Below are positions 1 to 6,096 of a stretch of DNA of 11,625 nucleotides, in pieces. The notes beneath the pieces are model-generated. The model was not told where the DNA came from. It made no database searches and saw only the letters and a list, made by a program, of their open reading frames with translations. Within the stretch, counting starts at the first letter, position 1, and every line of letters starts with the position of its first letter. Origin of the DNA: an uncultured Eggerthellaceae bacterium (GTDB lineage Bacteria > Actinomycetota > Coriobacteriia > Coriobacteriales > Eggerthellaceae); NCBI GenBank assembly GCA_910589135.1, contig CAJUSL010000051.1, positions 1 to 11,625 on the forward strand, given 5' to 3'. Made by a program: the position numbers and the translations under genes.

Positions 1-119
1 ATGGCGACGTGGCCAGGAATGCGCAGCAGCCGGCGGCCTTCGCCATACAGTACGGCGGCCTCAGCCTTGAATCGGCCCGCGAGGCCGCAAGAATCGTCGC
101 AGGCTGCGCGTCGGCTTAG
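1..119 (+). CDS. C-terminal end of an unidentified protein (partial, runs off left edge)
   Basis: Reading from base 3, the frame is open for 38 codons and stops at TAG (117-119). The end reads FAIQYGGLSLESAREAARIV followed by AGCASA, which looks like a protein ending in an amphipathic helix. Third codon positions are mostly G or C, as in the other genes here. The antisense frame is also open but has no ATG, GTG or TTG start before its upstream stop, which favours the + strand. The gene is followed by a large palindrome (165-230) that could end its transcript, and it converges with the exporter gene ending at 301. The family is not recognisable from so short a piece, and the call rests only on coding character. 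Confidence 0.5.
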   Translation, partial: GDVARNAQQPAAFAIQYGGLSLESAREAARIVAGCASA

Positions 120-164
120 CCTGCGGCTTATCGGAGCTTTCGCCCCGCGCCACTATGCAGATGC

Positions 165-230
165 CGGATGACGCAGGACGGGGATAATGTCATCAACCTT
201 GATGACATTATCCCCGTCCTGCGTCATCCG
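165..230. repeat. 66-bp near-perfect palindrome, two head-to-head REP-like units
   Basis: Bases 165-196 are the exact reverse complement of 199-230, with only CC (197-198) between them. Each arm contains a 28-bp unit (167-194 and 201-228) that itself begins GATGAC, ends GTCATC and carries the core GGACGGGGATAAT. The pair therefore looks like two inverted copies of a short palindromic repeat. Its core resembles that of the main repeat family but is not the same. The position between two convergent genes would suit a bidirectional terminator, although no T tract follows on either strand. Confidence 0.8.
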
Positions 231-242
231 TCCTGCGTCATC
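229..242. repeat. Partial third copy of the GATGAC/GTCATC unit
   Basis: The 14 bases CGTCCTGCGTCATC repeat exactly the sequence at 215-228, the outer half of the neighbouring palindrome arm. They are followed by a further CCTGCGT fragment. This looks like a truncated extra unit or a slippage product lying next to the first full copy of the other repeat family. Confidence 0.7.
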
Positions 243-261
243 TCCTGCGTGTGAGTCATGT

Positions 262-288
262 GAGTCATGAGAACCGTCCCCATGACTC
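262..288 (-). repeat. REP-like 27-bp unit R1
   Basis: This is a full unit with a GAGTCA arm, core GGGGACGGTTCTC and TGACTC arm, read on the minus strand. It is flanked by partial arms (GTGAGTCATG at 251-260 and a half unit at 290-302). It lies 12 bases beyond the stop codon of the DMT exporter gene. Confidence 0.9.
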
Positions 289-289
289 A

Positions 290-302
290 GTCCCCATGAC
301 TC
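290..302 (-). repeat. Half repeat unit overlapping the DMT exporter stop codon
   Basis: On the minus strand this reads GAGTCATGGGGAC, the left half of the 27-bp unit. The exporter's TGA stop (303-301) is made of the flanking T and the first two bases of this half unit. The preceding codon GAG is also identical to the one at the RAYT terminus, so the gene end may have been remodelled by the repeat. Confidence 0.75.
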
Positions 303-1191
303 ACTCTTGCTCTCGCCTCTGGGACAGCAGCAGTCCGGCAACGGTCATGAGGACGCCTGCCATGACCGGGGCATTCAGCGGCTCCCCAAGGAACAGTATC
401 GACGCCGTGGCCGTGATGGCGGGAACCAGGTAGATGTAGGTGGTGGAAACCGTCGGGCCAAGATGCTTGACCGAGACGCCCCACGTCACAAAGCATGCCA
501 CCGAGGCAACGACCCCCAAAAACAGCAAGTTCAGCGCATTGCCCCATTGGAAGAGAATCGCAGGCGACGCAAGGCCGCCTCCGAACAGCGCAGTAGCCGG
601 CACGATGAAGGCGAGCCCCCACAGGAAGGTCCTCTTGGTCGATGCGATCGTCTCGTATCCAAGGGAAGCGATTCTCTGGACGAGGACGGAATAGACGGCC
701 CAGACGAGTGCGGCAAGAAGCGCGAGAAGGTTCCCGAAGAATGCGTCGGCCCCAAACGCTGCGGCCGCGTCATCCGACCCGGCCCCGAAGCCGACCACGA
801 CCAAACCTCCCATCGCCAACGCGAAACCCGCGAAGAACCTGACGCTCAGGAAGGAGCGGTCGCCGAGAAGCGCCGAGATGACGGCCGTGAACAGCGGGGA
901 AGCGGCGACGATGACCCCTACCGCGGTAGCCGTCGTGAACACCAGCGCCACGTTCTCAAGCAGGTAGTACGCGGCGATGCCGGTCGCACCCGCTGCCGCA
1001 AACAGCAGCTCGTGCCTTCGCTCGCGCAACCGGAGGATGCGGGGCCGCAGGACGCAGAGCACGACGAACCCGATCGCGAAGCGGAGCAAGAGGATCCAAA
1101 GCGGCGAGAGGCTTGCGAGGAGCACCTTCGTGGACACGAACGTCGTTCCCCAGACGAATACGGTGAAGAGGGCTACGAGATGGTACTTCAT
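301..1191 (-). CDS. EamA/DMT-family drug/metabolite exporter
   Basis: The product is a 296-residue inner-membrane protein with about ten hydrophobic segments in two EamA halves, the usual size for RhaT/YdcZ-like DMT transporters. It starts MKYHLVALFTVFVWGTTF, typical of the family's first helix, and the second half begins near GNLLALLAALVWAVYSVLVQ. The substrate cannot be told from sequence; amino acids, sugars or toxic metabolites are all exported by relatives. The ATG at 1191 was chosen because it gives the conserved N-terminus, has GAAGGAAGG nine bases upstream, and overlaps the TGA of the AraC-type gene (ATGA). The frame stays open far upstream but only as an alternative frame of that gene. 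Translational coupling implies that the regulator and exporter work together. The stop codon lies in a repeat half unit. Confidence 0.9.
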   Translation of the reverse strand: MKYHLVALFTVFVWGTTFVSTKVLLASLSPLWILLLRFAIGFVVLCVLRPRILRLRERRHELLFAAAGATGIAAYYLLENVALVFTTATAVGVIVAASPLFTAVISALLGDRSFLSVRFFAGFALAMGGLVVVGFGAGSDDAAAAFGADAFFGNLLALLAALVWAVYSVLVQRIASLGYETIASTKRTFLWGLAFIVPATALFGGGLASPAILFQWGNALNLLFLGVVASVACFVTWGVSVKHLGPTVSTTYIYLVPAITATASILFLGEPLNAPVMAGVLMTVAGLLLSQRREQE

Positions 1192-1994
1192 GCCTGGATG
1201 CCTTCCTTCGCCGTCATCCTTCTGTATGCGGCAGGCGTCGTCCCTATGCGCTGCTTGAATACGCGCGTGAGATGCGCCTGGTCGGCGAACCCCGCCTCGG
1301 CGGCGACGTCGGCGGGCGCAGCCCCTTCGGAAAGCAGCCCGCAGGCGCACTCGACGCGAAGCGACATGAGGTGCTGCAGCGGGGTGATGGCGAACCGCTT
1401 CCTGTAAGCACGAATGAGCGCATACTCGGAAATGCCCTCCGCGGCGGCCAGCTCGGCGATGGCGTGGGGCTCGGCCAGATGGCCGCACAGGTGAGCGAAC
1501 ACACGCAGCGCAGACGCCTCGTGAGCGGCCGGAACCGCCGAGGGCTCCCCGCCGGCATCAAGGCAGCTCGCAAGGAAGAGCGCCTTCTCGAGCATCTCGG
1601 CGCCGCCTCCGTCTTCGATGGAGCGCAGAAGGGCATCGAAGGCGCGCAGGACCTCGCCGTCGTCCCTTCTCGGGAATCGCAGCCTCGCGCCGTCCAGCAC
1701 CTCAGCCGCTATGGTCACGCTGTCATAGGCGAACAGCGCGTCGTCTGCCTGATGGCATCCATGCATGTCGCCAGGATTGAACGCGATGAGGTCGCCCGGG
1801 ACGATGCGCACGCGACTCCCGTTGAGGTCGAGTTCCCTTTCGCCCTCTTCGACGCGGCCGATGACGTAATGCCGATGGGAGTGCGCCGCGAAGGGCTGCG
1901 CGAGTCCCCGATACATTCGCCGCTCGCCGCCGATTTGGGGAATCGGGGTTATGATGCAGTGGGCCGCTTTGCCTGCATGTTCCTTCTCGCTCAT
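1188..1994 (-). CDS. AraC-family transcriptional regulator with cupin sensor domain
   Basis: From ATG 1994 the protein has 268 residues. Residues about 38-82 form an AraC-type cupin ligand-binding domain (HSHRHYVIGRVEEGERELDL, then PGDLIAFNPGDMHGC). Residues about 165-262 hold two helix-turn-helix motifs: IAELAAAEGISEYALIRAYR, and VAAEAGFADQAHLTRVFKQR followed by GTTPAAYRR. The layout is that of cytoplasmic activators found next to amino-acid or metabolite exporters. The frame extends to a TTG at 2084 with no clear binding site; ATG 1994 has only a weak GGA seven bases upstream but gives the more usual N-terminus, so the start is uncertain. It overlaps the downstream exporter by 4 bp and probably controls that gene and itself; the ligand is unknown. 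Confidence 0.88.
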   Translation of the reverse strand: MSEKEHAGKAAHCIITPIPQIGGERRMYRGLAQPFAAHSHRHYVIGRVEEGERELDLNGSRVRIVPGDLIAFNPGDMHGCHQADDALFAYDSVTIAAEVLDGARLRFPRRDDGEVLRAFDALLRSIEDGGGAEMLEKALFLASCLDAGGEPSAVPAAHEASALRVFAHLCGHLAEPHAIAELAAAEGISEYALIRAYRKRFAITPLQHLMSLRVECACGLLSEGAAPADVAAEAGFADQAHLTRVFKQRIGTTPAAYRRMTAKEGIQA

Positions 1995-2160
1995 CGCATC
2001 CAAGATGACGGGACATCCGAGGCTGTCGAGCCCACCGAGCCCCGTCCGGCTCCTTTCTCTTCGGGGCCACCATACACCCGCCAAGCGGATGAATCTTGAA
2101 CGAAATTGCGCAATCCTCTCCAGGTGGCGCCAGCCGAGAGGCAGAGTGAGTCAGTGAGTC

Positions 2161-2187
2161 GAGTCAGGGGGACGGTTCTCCTGACTC
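2161..2187 (+). repeat. REP-like 27-bp unit R2
   Basis: This full unit has GAGTCA and TGACTC arms and core GGGGACGGTTCTC. Here the inner arm bases are G and C (GAGTCAG...CTGACTC), so the arm pairing extends to 7 bp as it does in the T/A version. Confidence 0.9.
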
Positions 2188-2208
2188 GCCACTCGCCTTT
2201 AAGGCCAC

Positions 2209-2231
2209 GAAAGGATTCTCTGGCTCATTAC
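2209..2231 (+). repeat. Possible decayed repeat remnant
   Basis: The stretch AAAGGATTCTCTGGCTCATT resembles the right half of the unit (ACGGTTCTCTTGACTCGCT) with several substitutions, and it sits between R2 and R3. It may be an old inactivated copy, or chance similarity. Confidence 0.35.
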
Positions 2232-2277
2232 TCGCCCTTGGAGCATCGCATGGTTGATGCTGAATCCGCTTTTCGAT

Positions 2278-2304
2278 GAGTCAGGAGAACCGTCCCCATG
2301 ACTC
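2278..2304 (-). repeat. REP-like 27-bp unit R3
   Basis: This full unit in minus orientation has the standard core and a C before the final TGACTC arm. It is followed at once by two partial arms (CATGACTCCATGACC), as if further units had been lost. Confidence 0.9.
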
Positions 2305-2353
2305 CATGACTCCATGACCCTTCCCATGGCTCCGTCGCTCAGGGTCGATTATT

Positions 2354-2380
2354 GAGTCAAGAGAACCGTCCCCCTGACTC
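2354..2380 (-). repeat. REP-like 27-bp unit R4
   Basis: This full unit in minus orientation reads GAGTCAG, then the core's GGGGAC and GGTTCTC, then TTGACTC. It lies 40 bases past the queF stop codon, so its G-rich strand would be present in a queF read-through transcript. Confidence 0.9.
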
Positions 2381-2420
2381 AGCCCTCATGACTCACTGAC
2401 TCATGCACCCCTTATTCACG

Positions 2421-2966
2421 CTAGCGGTTGTCGACCTTCTCCGGATACAGGTCGTGCTGCGAGAGACGCTGCCAGGCGACCTCCTCCCAGCGCGTGCCGA
2501 CGCGGCCGTAGTTGCAGTACGGGTCGATGGAAATCCCGCCACGCGGGGTGAACTTCCCCCACACCTCGATATATTTCGGGTCCATCAGCGCGACCAGGTC
2601 CTTCATGATGATGTTCATGCAGTCCTCGTGGAAGTCACCGTGGTTGCGGAAGCCGAACAGGTACAGCTTGAGGCTCTTGCTTTCCACCATCCGCACGTCA
2701 GGCACGTACGAAATGTAGATGGTTGCGAAATCGGGCTGTCCCGTGATCGGGCACAGGCTCGTGAATTCGGGGCAGTTGAACTTCACGAAATAGTCGTTGT
2801 CCTGGTGCTTGTTCTCGAACGTCTCGAGAACGCCCGGGTCATAGTCGGACGGGTACCTCGTGCCCTGGTTTCCCAGAAGCGTCACGCCGTCCGCACGGGT
2901 CTCCTCGTCGTCGCGCCCCGCTCGGTTCGCGAAGGCGCAGGGACCTGCATCCGTTGCTGTGCCCAT
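2421..2966 (-). CDS. queF: NADPH-dependent 7-cyano-7-deazaguanine (preQ0) reductase
   Basis: QueF reduces the nitrile of preQ0 to the aminomethyl group of preQ1 in the cytoplasm, the last free-base step before tRNA insertion by Tgt. The 181-residue protein matches the short, single-domain (Bacillus type) QueF along its length, with about 16 extra N-terminal residues. Visible motifs are [19 protein letters not shown], with the nucleophile Cys72 and Asp79 at the family spacing, the substrate/NADPH-binding stretch [20 protein letters not shown] (95-114), and [14 protein letters not shown] near the end. ATG 2966 has GGAG seven bases upstream and lies 32 bases after the queC stop. It is the last gene of the que operon, followed after 40 bases by repeat R4. 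Confidence 0.97.
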   Translation of the reverse strand: MGTATDAGPCAFANRAGRDDEETRADGVTLLGNQGTRYPSDYDPGVLETFENKHQDNDYFVKFNCPEFTSLCPITGQPDFATIYISYVPDVRMVESKSLKLYLFGFRNHGDFHEDCMNIIMKDLVALMDPKYIEVWGKFTPRGGISIDPYCNYGRVGTRWEEVAWQRLSQHDLYPEKVDNR

Positions 2967-2998
2967 GTCCACTCCGTTCGTCTTCCTGGCAAGCGTTT

Positions 2999-3700
2999 CT
3001 AGCGATCGAGAAGCGGGTCGTCCGCCCCGTTGGCGGCAAAGGCGGCGGCACGGTCGAGGCAGGTTGCGCATGCCCCGCAAGGACGCTCCCCGCCCTCGTA
3101 GCACGACCACGTCAGCTCGTAGGGAACGTCGAGCGCCAGGCCCTCGCGGACGATGTCGCCCTTGGACGCGTTCACGAAGGGAGCCTCCAAGCGAAGGTCG
3201 CCGCCGGTTCCCAAGGCAATCGCGGAACCCATCGCGTCCACGAATTCCGGGGAGCAGTCGGGATAGGCCGAGCCCGCCCAGTCATCGTGGTGGGCGCCAT
3301 AATACACGACCGAACACCCCAGCGAAAGGGCCATGGACGCCGCCGAGGAAAGAAACAGCCCGTTGCGGAACGGGACGTACGTGCTCACGGCCGAGCCATC
3401 CGCCTGCGCCTGCTGCTCGGCGTAGGCACCCTGCGGAATCTCCTCGTCGGAATGCGCCAGAAGAGAGCATTGGCTGTCGGCGAAAATCGCAGCCAGATCC
3501 AAGAAGCGCTGATCGACGCCGTAATGTCCGGCCACGGCCCGCGCGGCCTCGATCTCGCGGAGATGTTTCTGGCCGTACGATATCGACAACGCGACCACGT
3601 TCCGCGCCCCGTACTCCTCAACGGCCTTCGCAAGCAGCGTGGTGGAGTCCACGCCCCCCGAGCACAGCACCAACGCCTTCCTGCGAACCGCGTCCACCAT
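2999..3700 (-). CDS. queC: 7-cyano-7-deazaguanine synthase
   Basis: QueC converts 7-carboxy-7-deazaguanine to preQ0 using ATP and ammonia. The 233-residue protein has the PP-loop ATPase motif SGGVDST (14-20), the family motif YVPFRNG (108-114), [17 protein letters not shown] (137-153), and the C-terminal zinc cysteines Cys200, Cys208, Cys211 and Cys214 in [16 protein letters not shown]. Length is normal for the family. The start is six bases after the queE stop; an AAAGGGG stretch lies about 12 bases upstream, inside the end of queE, so translation is probably coupled. Confidence 0.97.
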   Translation of the reverse strand: MVDAVRRKALVLCSGGVDSTTLLAKAVEEYGARNVVALSISYGQKHLREIEAARAVAGHYGVDQRFLDLAAIFADSQCSLLAHSDEEIPQGAYAEQQAQADGSAVSTYVPFRNGLFLSSAASMALSLGCSVVYYGAHHDDWAGSAYPDCSPEFVDAMGSAIALGTGGDLRLEAPFVNASKGDIVREGLALDVPYELTWSCYEGGERPCGACATCLDRAAAFAANGADDPLLDR

Positions 3701-3706
3701 GCGCGC

Positions 3707-4549
3707 TCACACCCCTTTGTCCACGTCAGGCCAGATGACCTTGTGCATTTGAAGCTGCAGCCGGGCGCGGTCGAGCCGCTCCCGGGCCATGTACTCGACG
3801 ATTTCACGCGGGTCGATCCGGCCCCATACCGGGCTGAAGAGCACCTGGCAGCGCTCCCACAGGTTCGCCTCGCGCGCGCACCGCGCCGCAAACTCGAGGT
3901 CGGCGGCGGACCCCACCACGAACTTCACGGCATCGCGCCCGTCCAGCATCTCGAAGTTCCTCCACATCATGGCGGCGCAGGCGGCCTCGCCGGCAGCGGG
4001 CGTCTTCCAGTCGACCGTGAAATGCAAGTCGCTCGACGCGCAGCCGCAAGCGAGAGCTCCGTCGCCGGCATCGGTGCCGGAGCCGGCTGCGCGGCGGTTC
4101 CGGTCGCATTCCTCGCGAAGCCGCACCACGCGCTCCATGTCGCAAGAACCGTTCGTCTCGACCTCCACGCGAAGAGGCCGCGGGTCGGCAACCTGCGCAA
4201 GCGCGGCCAACAGCCCGGGAAGGCCGGGCTGCAGAAGGGGCTCTCCCCCCGTCAGCGTCACCGTCGAGACACCCGTCGAGCAGACCCAGTCGACCAGCGA
4301 CGCCGCAGAATACGTCTGCGCCTGCTCCCTCGCGGCGTCCCCGTTCGCCCAGCGCGTGTCGCAATAGGCGCAGTCCAGGTTACACCCGGCGAAGCGGACG
4401 AATGCCGCCAAGCGCCCTGCCGCCAAGCCCTCACCGTTCACGGAAACGAACTTCTCGGCGACGGGAAATGCCAGGTCAGCCGCAGGAGACGGCGCCGCAT
4501 CTACGCACGGCGACGCCGCGTGAGAGCCTTCGGGAACGAGAAACGCCAC
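3707..4549 (-). CDS. queE: 7-carboxy-7-deazaguanine synthase, radical SAM enzyme
   Basis: QueE rearranges 6-carboxy-tetrahydropterin to 7-carboxy-7-deazaguanine using a [4Fe-4S] cluster and SAM. The GTG at 4549 lies four bases after the queD stop, with AAGGA 11 bases upstream, and gives 280 residues; no ATG is available before the conserved part. Motifs are FVSVNGEG (34-41), the cluster cysteines Cys56-x3-Cys60-x2-Cys63 in GCNLDCAYCDT, TLTGGEP (98-104), VEVETNGS (128-135), DWKTPAAG (180-187) and LQMHKVIWPDVD near the end. It is longer than many QueE proteins (about 210-245 residues) because of a roughly 30-residue N-terminal leader and a charged, cysteine-containing insert at about 145-175. 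Confidence 0.95.
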   Translation of the reverse strand: MAFLVPEGSHAASPCVDAAPSPAADLAFPVAEKFVSVNGEGLAAGRLAAFVRFAGCNLDCAYCDTRWANGDAAREQAQTYSAASLVDWVCSTGVSTVTLTGGEPLLQPGLPGLLAALAQVADPRPLRVEVETNGSCDMERVVRLREECDRNRRAAGSGTDAGDGALACGCASSDLHFTVDWKTPAAGEAACAAMMWRNFEMLDGRDAVKFVVGSAADLEFAARCAREANLWERCQVLFSPVWGRIDPREIVEYMARERLDRARLQLQMHKVIWPDVDKGV

Positions 4550-4553
4550 GGAA

Positions 4554-4979
4554 CTAGGCGTCCTTGCGGTAGAACGCGCAGTTGTTGGGCGTCTCGTACA
4601 CGTCGACCTGCGCAACGGGCAGGCCGAGCTCGGCGAGCTGGTCGAAGAACCACTTCGCCAGGTTTTCCGCAGTCGTCCTGAAAGGCATGGCGAGCAAGGA
4701 GAAGCCCTCCCGCTCCAGGCAGGCAAGGGTGTCCTCGCCAAGCGAGCCCTCTTCGATCAGGAAGCGATGGTCGAGGCGCTCCGTCAGCCCGCGCAAGGCG
4801 GCCTTGAATTCGCCGAAGTCGACCACCATGTCCTTGCACGTGCCCTCTGTTTGAAGCCCGGGCGTCTCGAGGTAGGCAACCACGCGCCAACGGTGGCCGT
4901 GCAGGTTCTCGCACTTGCCGTGGTAGTCGGTCAGGAAATGAGAAGCATCGAAGCTGCTTTCCGTCTTCAATCCGTACAT
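4554..4979 (-). CDS. queD: 6-carboxy-5,6,7,8-tetrahydropterin synthase
   Basis: QueD converts 7,8-dihydroneopterin triphosphate to 6-carboxy-tetrahydropterin, the first committed step to preQ0. The 141-residue protein belongs to the PTPS/QueD fold. Zinc ligands are His14 (FDASHFL), His27 and His29 (CENLHGH). The catalytic Cys23 lies in the same motif, Asp70-His71 in LDHRFL, and Glu129 in the VYETPNNCAFY end. TTAENLAKWFF is the usual helix motif. ATG 4979 has a strong AAAGGAG four bases upstream. It is first in the operon, directly behind a TATAAT promoter. Sequence alone cannot wholly exclude a related PTPS activity, but the que neighbours settle it. Confidence 0.96.
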   Translation of the reverse strand: MYGLKTESSFDASHFLTDYHGKCENLHGHRWRVVAYLETPGLQTEGTCKDMVVDFGEFKAALRGLTERLDHRFLIEEGSLGEDTLACLEREGFSLLAMPFRTTAENLAKWFFDQLAELGLPVAQVDVYETPNNCAFYRKDA

Positions 4980-4983
4980 CGGG

Positions 4984-5033
4984 CTCCTTTCGCTTTCCGC
5001 CCATTATATGCGAGCAAGAGCCACGAGAGTCAT
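4984..5033 (-). promoter_or_regulatory. que operon promoter and ribosome binding site, abutting repeat R5
   Basis: On the minus strand there is a perfect -10 TATAAT (5008-5003). No good -35 lies in unique DNA. The best candidates are ATGACT (5033-5028, 19-bp spacer) or TGACTC (5032-5027, 18-bp spacer), both inside the arm of repeat R5. A start near 4996 would give a leader of about 17 bases holding little more than AAAGGAG (4990-4984), which leaves no room for a riboswitch. Confidence 0.6.
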
Positions 5034-5053
5034 GGGGACGGTTCTCATGACTC
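5027..5053 (+). repeat. REP-like 27-bp unit R5
   Basis: This full unit has the T/A inner pair (GAGTCAT...ATGACTC), so it can pair over 7 bp and then continue through G-C and G-T pairs into the core. Its left arm overlaps the candidate -35 region of the que operon. Confidence 0.92.
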
Positions 5054-5067
5054 AATCGGCCTCGTGT

Positions 5068-5094
5068 GAGTCATGGGGACGGTTCTTGTGACTC
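5068..5094 (+). repeat. REP-like 27-bp unit R6
   Basis: This full unit sits 14 bases after R5 in the same orientation. The core is slightly changed (GGTTCTTG in place of GGTTCTCA or GGTTCTCT), making it the most diverged of the full copies. Confidence 0.9.
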
Positions 5095-5143
5095 ATCCTA
5101 GAAGACAGAAGGATGGTTTTAGCGGCCCATCCAGCCTGCTGGT

Positions 5144-5170
5144 GAGTCATGAGAACCGTCCCCATGACTC
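5144..5170 (-). repeat. REP-like 27-bp unit R7, overlapping the RAYT stop codon
   Basis: This full unit is in minus orientation, inverted relative to R5 and R6. The RAYT stop TGA (5171-5169) consists of the base before the unit plus its first two bases. The GAG codon before it matches the end of the DMT exporter gene. Confidence 0.92.
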
Positions 5171-5924
5171 ACTCACGAGCCCTTTCCACAGTGTTGCGAT
5201 TAAGACCCGTCAGGCGCGCGATCTGGCGGATTGAAAGCCCGCTTGCGCGCAGCCTTCCAAGGACGTATCGCTGGCTCCCCCTCTCCATATCGCAGAGCTG
5301 CTGGCAATGATCCACGCCCGCCAGGCGGCAGATGGCCTCCTTGGCTTCGGCGTCGCTCCTCCGACGCGAACCCTCGAAACCGCAGGAAAGACCCGGTTCC
5401 CTGTCCCCTTCGATCAGTTCGCGAAAAGCGCCGACGGCCGGGTCCTCCCCGTCTGCGAGCATCATAAGCGCGAATTCCGTATCAGCGATAGAAGGCGCTT
5501 GCACGTATTCGTTGTAGCTGGTCCAGTCGTCGACTTTGCCGCCAGCTTCGAGCGGATTTCTGTGGATGTACCGAAGAGCCGCGAGGAAATAGGCGTCGCC
5601 GTCGACCGGCTTGCTCCTGAAGCGGTCCTGGAACAGATAGCCCGACCGATCGTATTTGCGATCGTAGTAGCCGGAATAGCTCAACTGCAGCCTTTTCATC
5701 ACGGCGGAAAGCGCGCCGAAGTCGACCTTCAAAAGAAGATGGACGTGGTTGCCCATCAGGCACCACGCGTAAAGCGCGAAGCCGCATTCTCTCTTGTATC
5801 GCTCCAGCCTGTCCAGGAAGGCCCTTCTGTCTTCATCGTCATAAAAGAGCTGAACTTGGTTGATCCCTCGGATCATCACATGGTAGATATCGGACTCGCT
5901 TCTACGTCTTGACGTGCGCGGCAT
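5169..5924 (-). CDS. REP-associated tyrosine transposase (RAYT), HUH/Y1 nuclease with C-terminal HTH
   Basis: The 251-residue protein has an N-terminal Y1 transposase (IS200/TnpA-REP) domain: YHVMIRGIN (14-22), the metal-binding HUH motif in WCLMGNHVHLLL with His60 and His62, and YSGYYDRKYDRSGYLFQDRF (83-102). By alignment with TnpA-REP the likely catalytic tyrosine there is Tyr86. RYIHRNPLEAG follows at 118-128. Residues about 228-250 (GLSIRQIARLTGLNRNTVER) form a helix-turn-helix. RAYTs are single-copy domesticated relatives of IS200 transposases that bind and cut short palindromic repeats as single strands; family knowledge, not shown here, suggests it acts on the flanking units. ATG 5924 has AGGAG nine bases upstream. 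All key residues and both ends are intact, so it looks functional. Repeats surround it on both sides and supply its stop codon. Confidence 0.93.
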   Translation of the reverse strand: MPRTSRRRSESDIYHVMIRGINQVQLFYDDEDRRAFLDRLERYKRECGFALYAWCLMGNHVHLLLKVDFGALSAVMKRLQLSYSGYYDRKYDRSGYLFQDRFRSKPVDGDAYFLAALRYIHRNPLEAGGKVDDWTSYNEYVQAPSIADTEFALMMLADGEDPAVGAFRELIEGDREPGLSCGFEGSRRRSDAEAKEAICRLAGVDHCQQLCDMERGSQRYVLGRLRASGLSIRQIARLTGLNRNTVERARE

Positions 5925-5944
5925 ATTGCATCACTCCTGATGGG

Positions 5945-5973
5945 AAGATAGGCGGAACGACCGGGCGAGTCAA
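5945..5973 (-). promoter_or_regulatory. Candidate RAYT promoter with repeat-derived -35
   Basis: On the minus strand TTGACT (5973-5968) and TATCTT (5950-5945) are separated by exactly 17 bases. The TTGACT is the end of a partial repeat arm (TTGACTC). The predicted start would fall in or just before the AGGAG ribosome binding site (5938-5934), giving a very short leader, so the assignment is tentative. Confidence 0.4.
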
Positions 5974-5983
5974 GGGAGTCAAT

Positions 5984-6010
5984 GAGTCATGGGGACGGTT
6001 CTCTTGACTC
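5984..6010 (+). repeat. REP-like 27-bp unit R8
   Basis: First unit of the tandem array. Its inner arm bases are T and T (GAGTCAT...TTGACTC), so the arms pair over 6 bp only. Confidence 0.93.
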
Positions 6011-6026
6011 GCTCGGGCGAGTCGGT

Positions 6027-6053
6027 GAGTCATGGGGACGGTTCTCTTGACTC
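6027..6053 (+). repeat. REP-like 27-bp unit R9
   Basis: Second unit of the tandem array, identical to R8. Confidence 0.93.
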
Positions 6054-6069
6054 GCTCGGGCGAGTCGGT

Positions 6070-6096
6070 GAGTCATGGGGACGGTTCTCTTGACTC
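6070..6096 (+). repeat. REP-like 27-bp unit R10
   Basis: Third unit of the tandem array, identical to R8 and R9. Confidence 0.93.

Larger units (their letters stand above)
1995..2420. other. 426-bp gene-free gap rich in repeats
   Basis: No convincing coding frame lies between the AraC-type gene and the end of queF. The gap holds full repeat units R2, R3 and R4 and several worn half arms: GAGTGAGTCAGTGAGTC at 2145-2160, CATGACTCCATGACC at 2298-2312, and CATGACTCACTGACTCATG at 2387-2405. It must also hold the regulator's promoter, for which I see no good -35/-10 pair. A 10-bp perfect palindrome, ATTGCGCAAT (2105-2114), could be an operator for the regulator, which is a guess. Confidence 0.7.

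Noticed and set aside
2954..4681. Long + strand open frame opposite the que genes
   Set aside because: It is the antisense shadow of queC, queE and queD, which carry full conserved motifs and ribosome binding sites on the minus strand; the + frame gives an Arg-rich product without recognisable domains.
4980..5060. preQ1 riboswitch upstream of queD
   Set aside because: The likely transcription start leaves only about 17 bases of leader, and no preQ1-type hairpin or pseudoknot pattern is visible.
5111..5132. GGATGG...CCATCC hairpin as the RAYT terminator
   Set aside because: The stem is only 6 bp with a 10-base loop and no T tract follows on the minus strand; it may be chance.
5169..5924. Active IS200/IS605 insertion sequence
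   Set aside because: There is no TnpB/IscB partner and no single pair of element ends; the protein is longer, has the RAYT signatures and sits among many dispersed short repeats, which fits a single-copy RAYT better.
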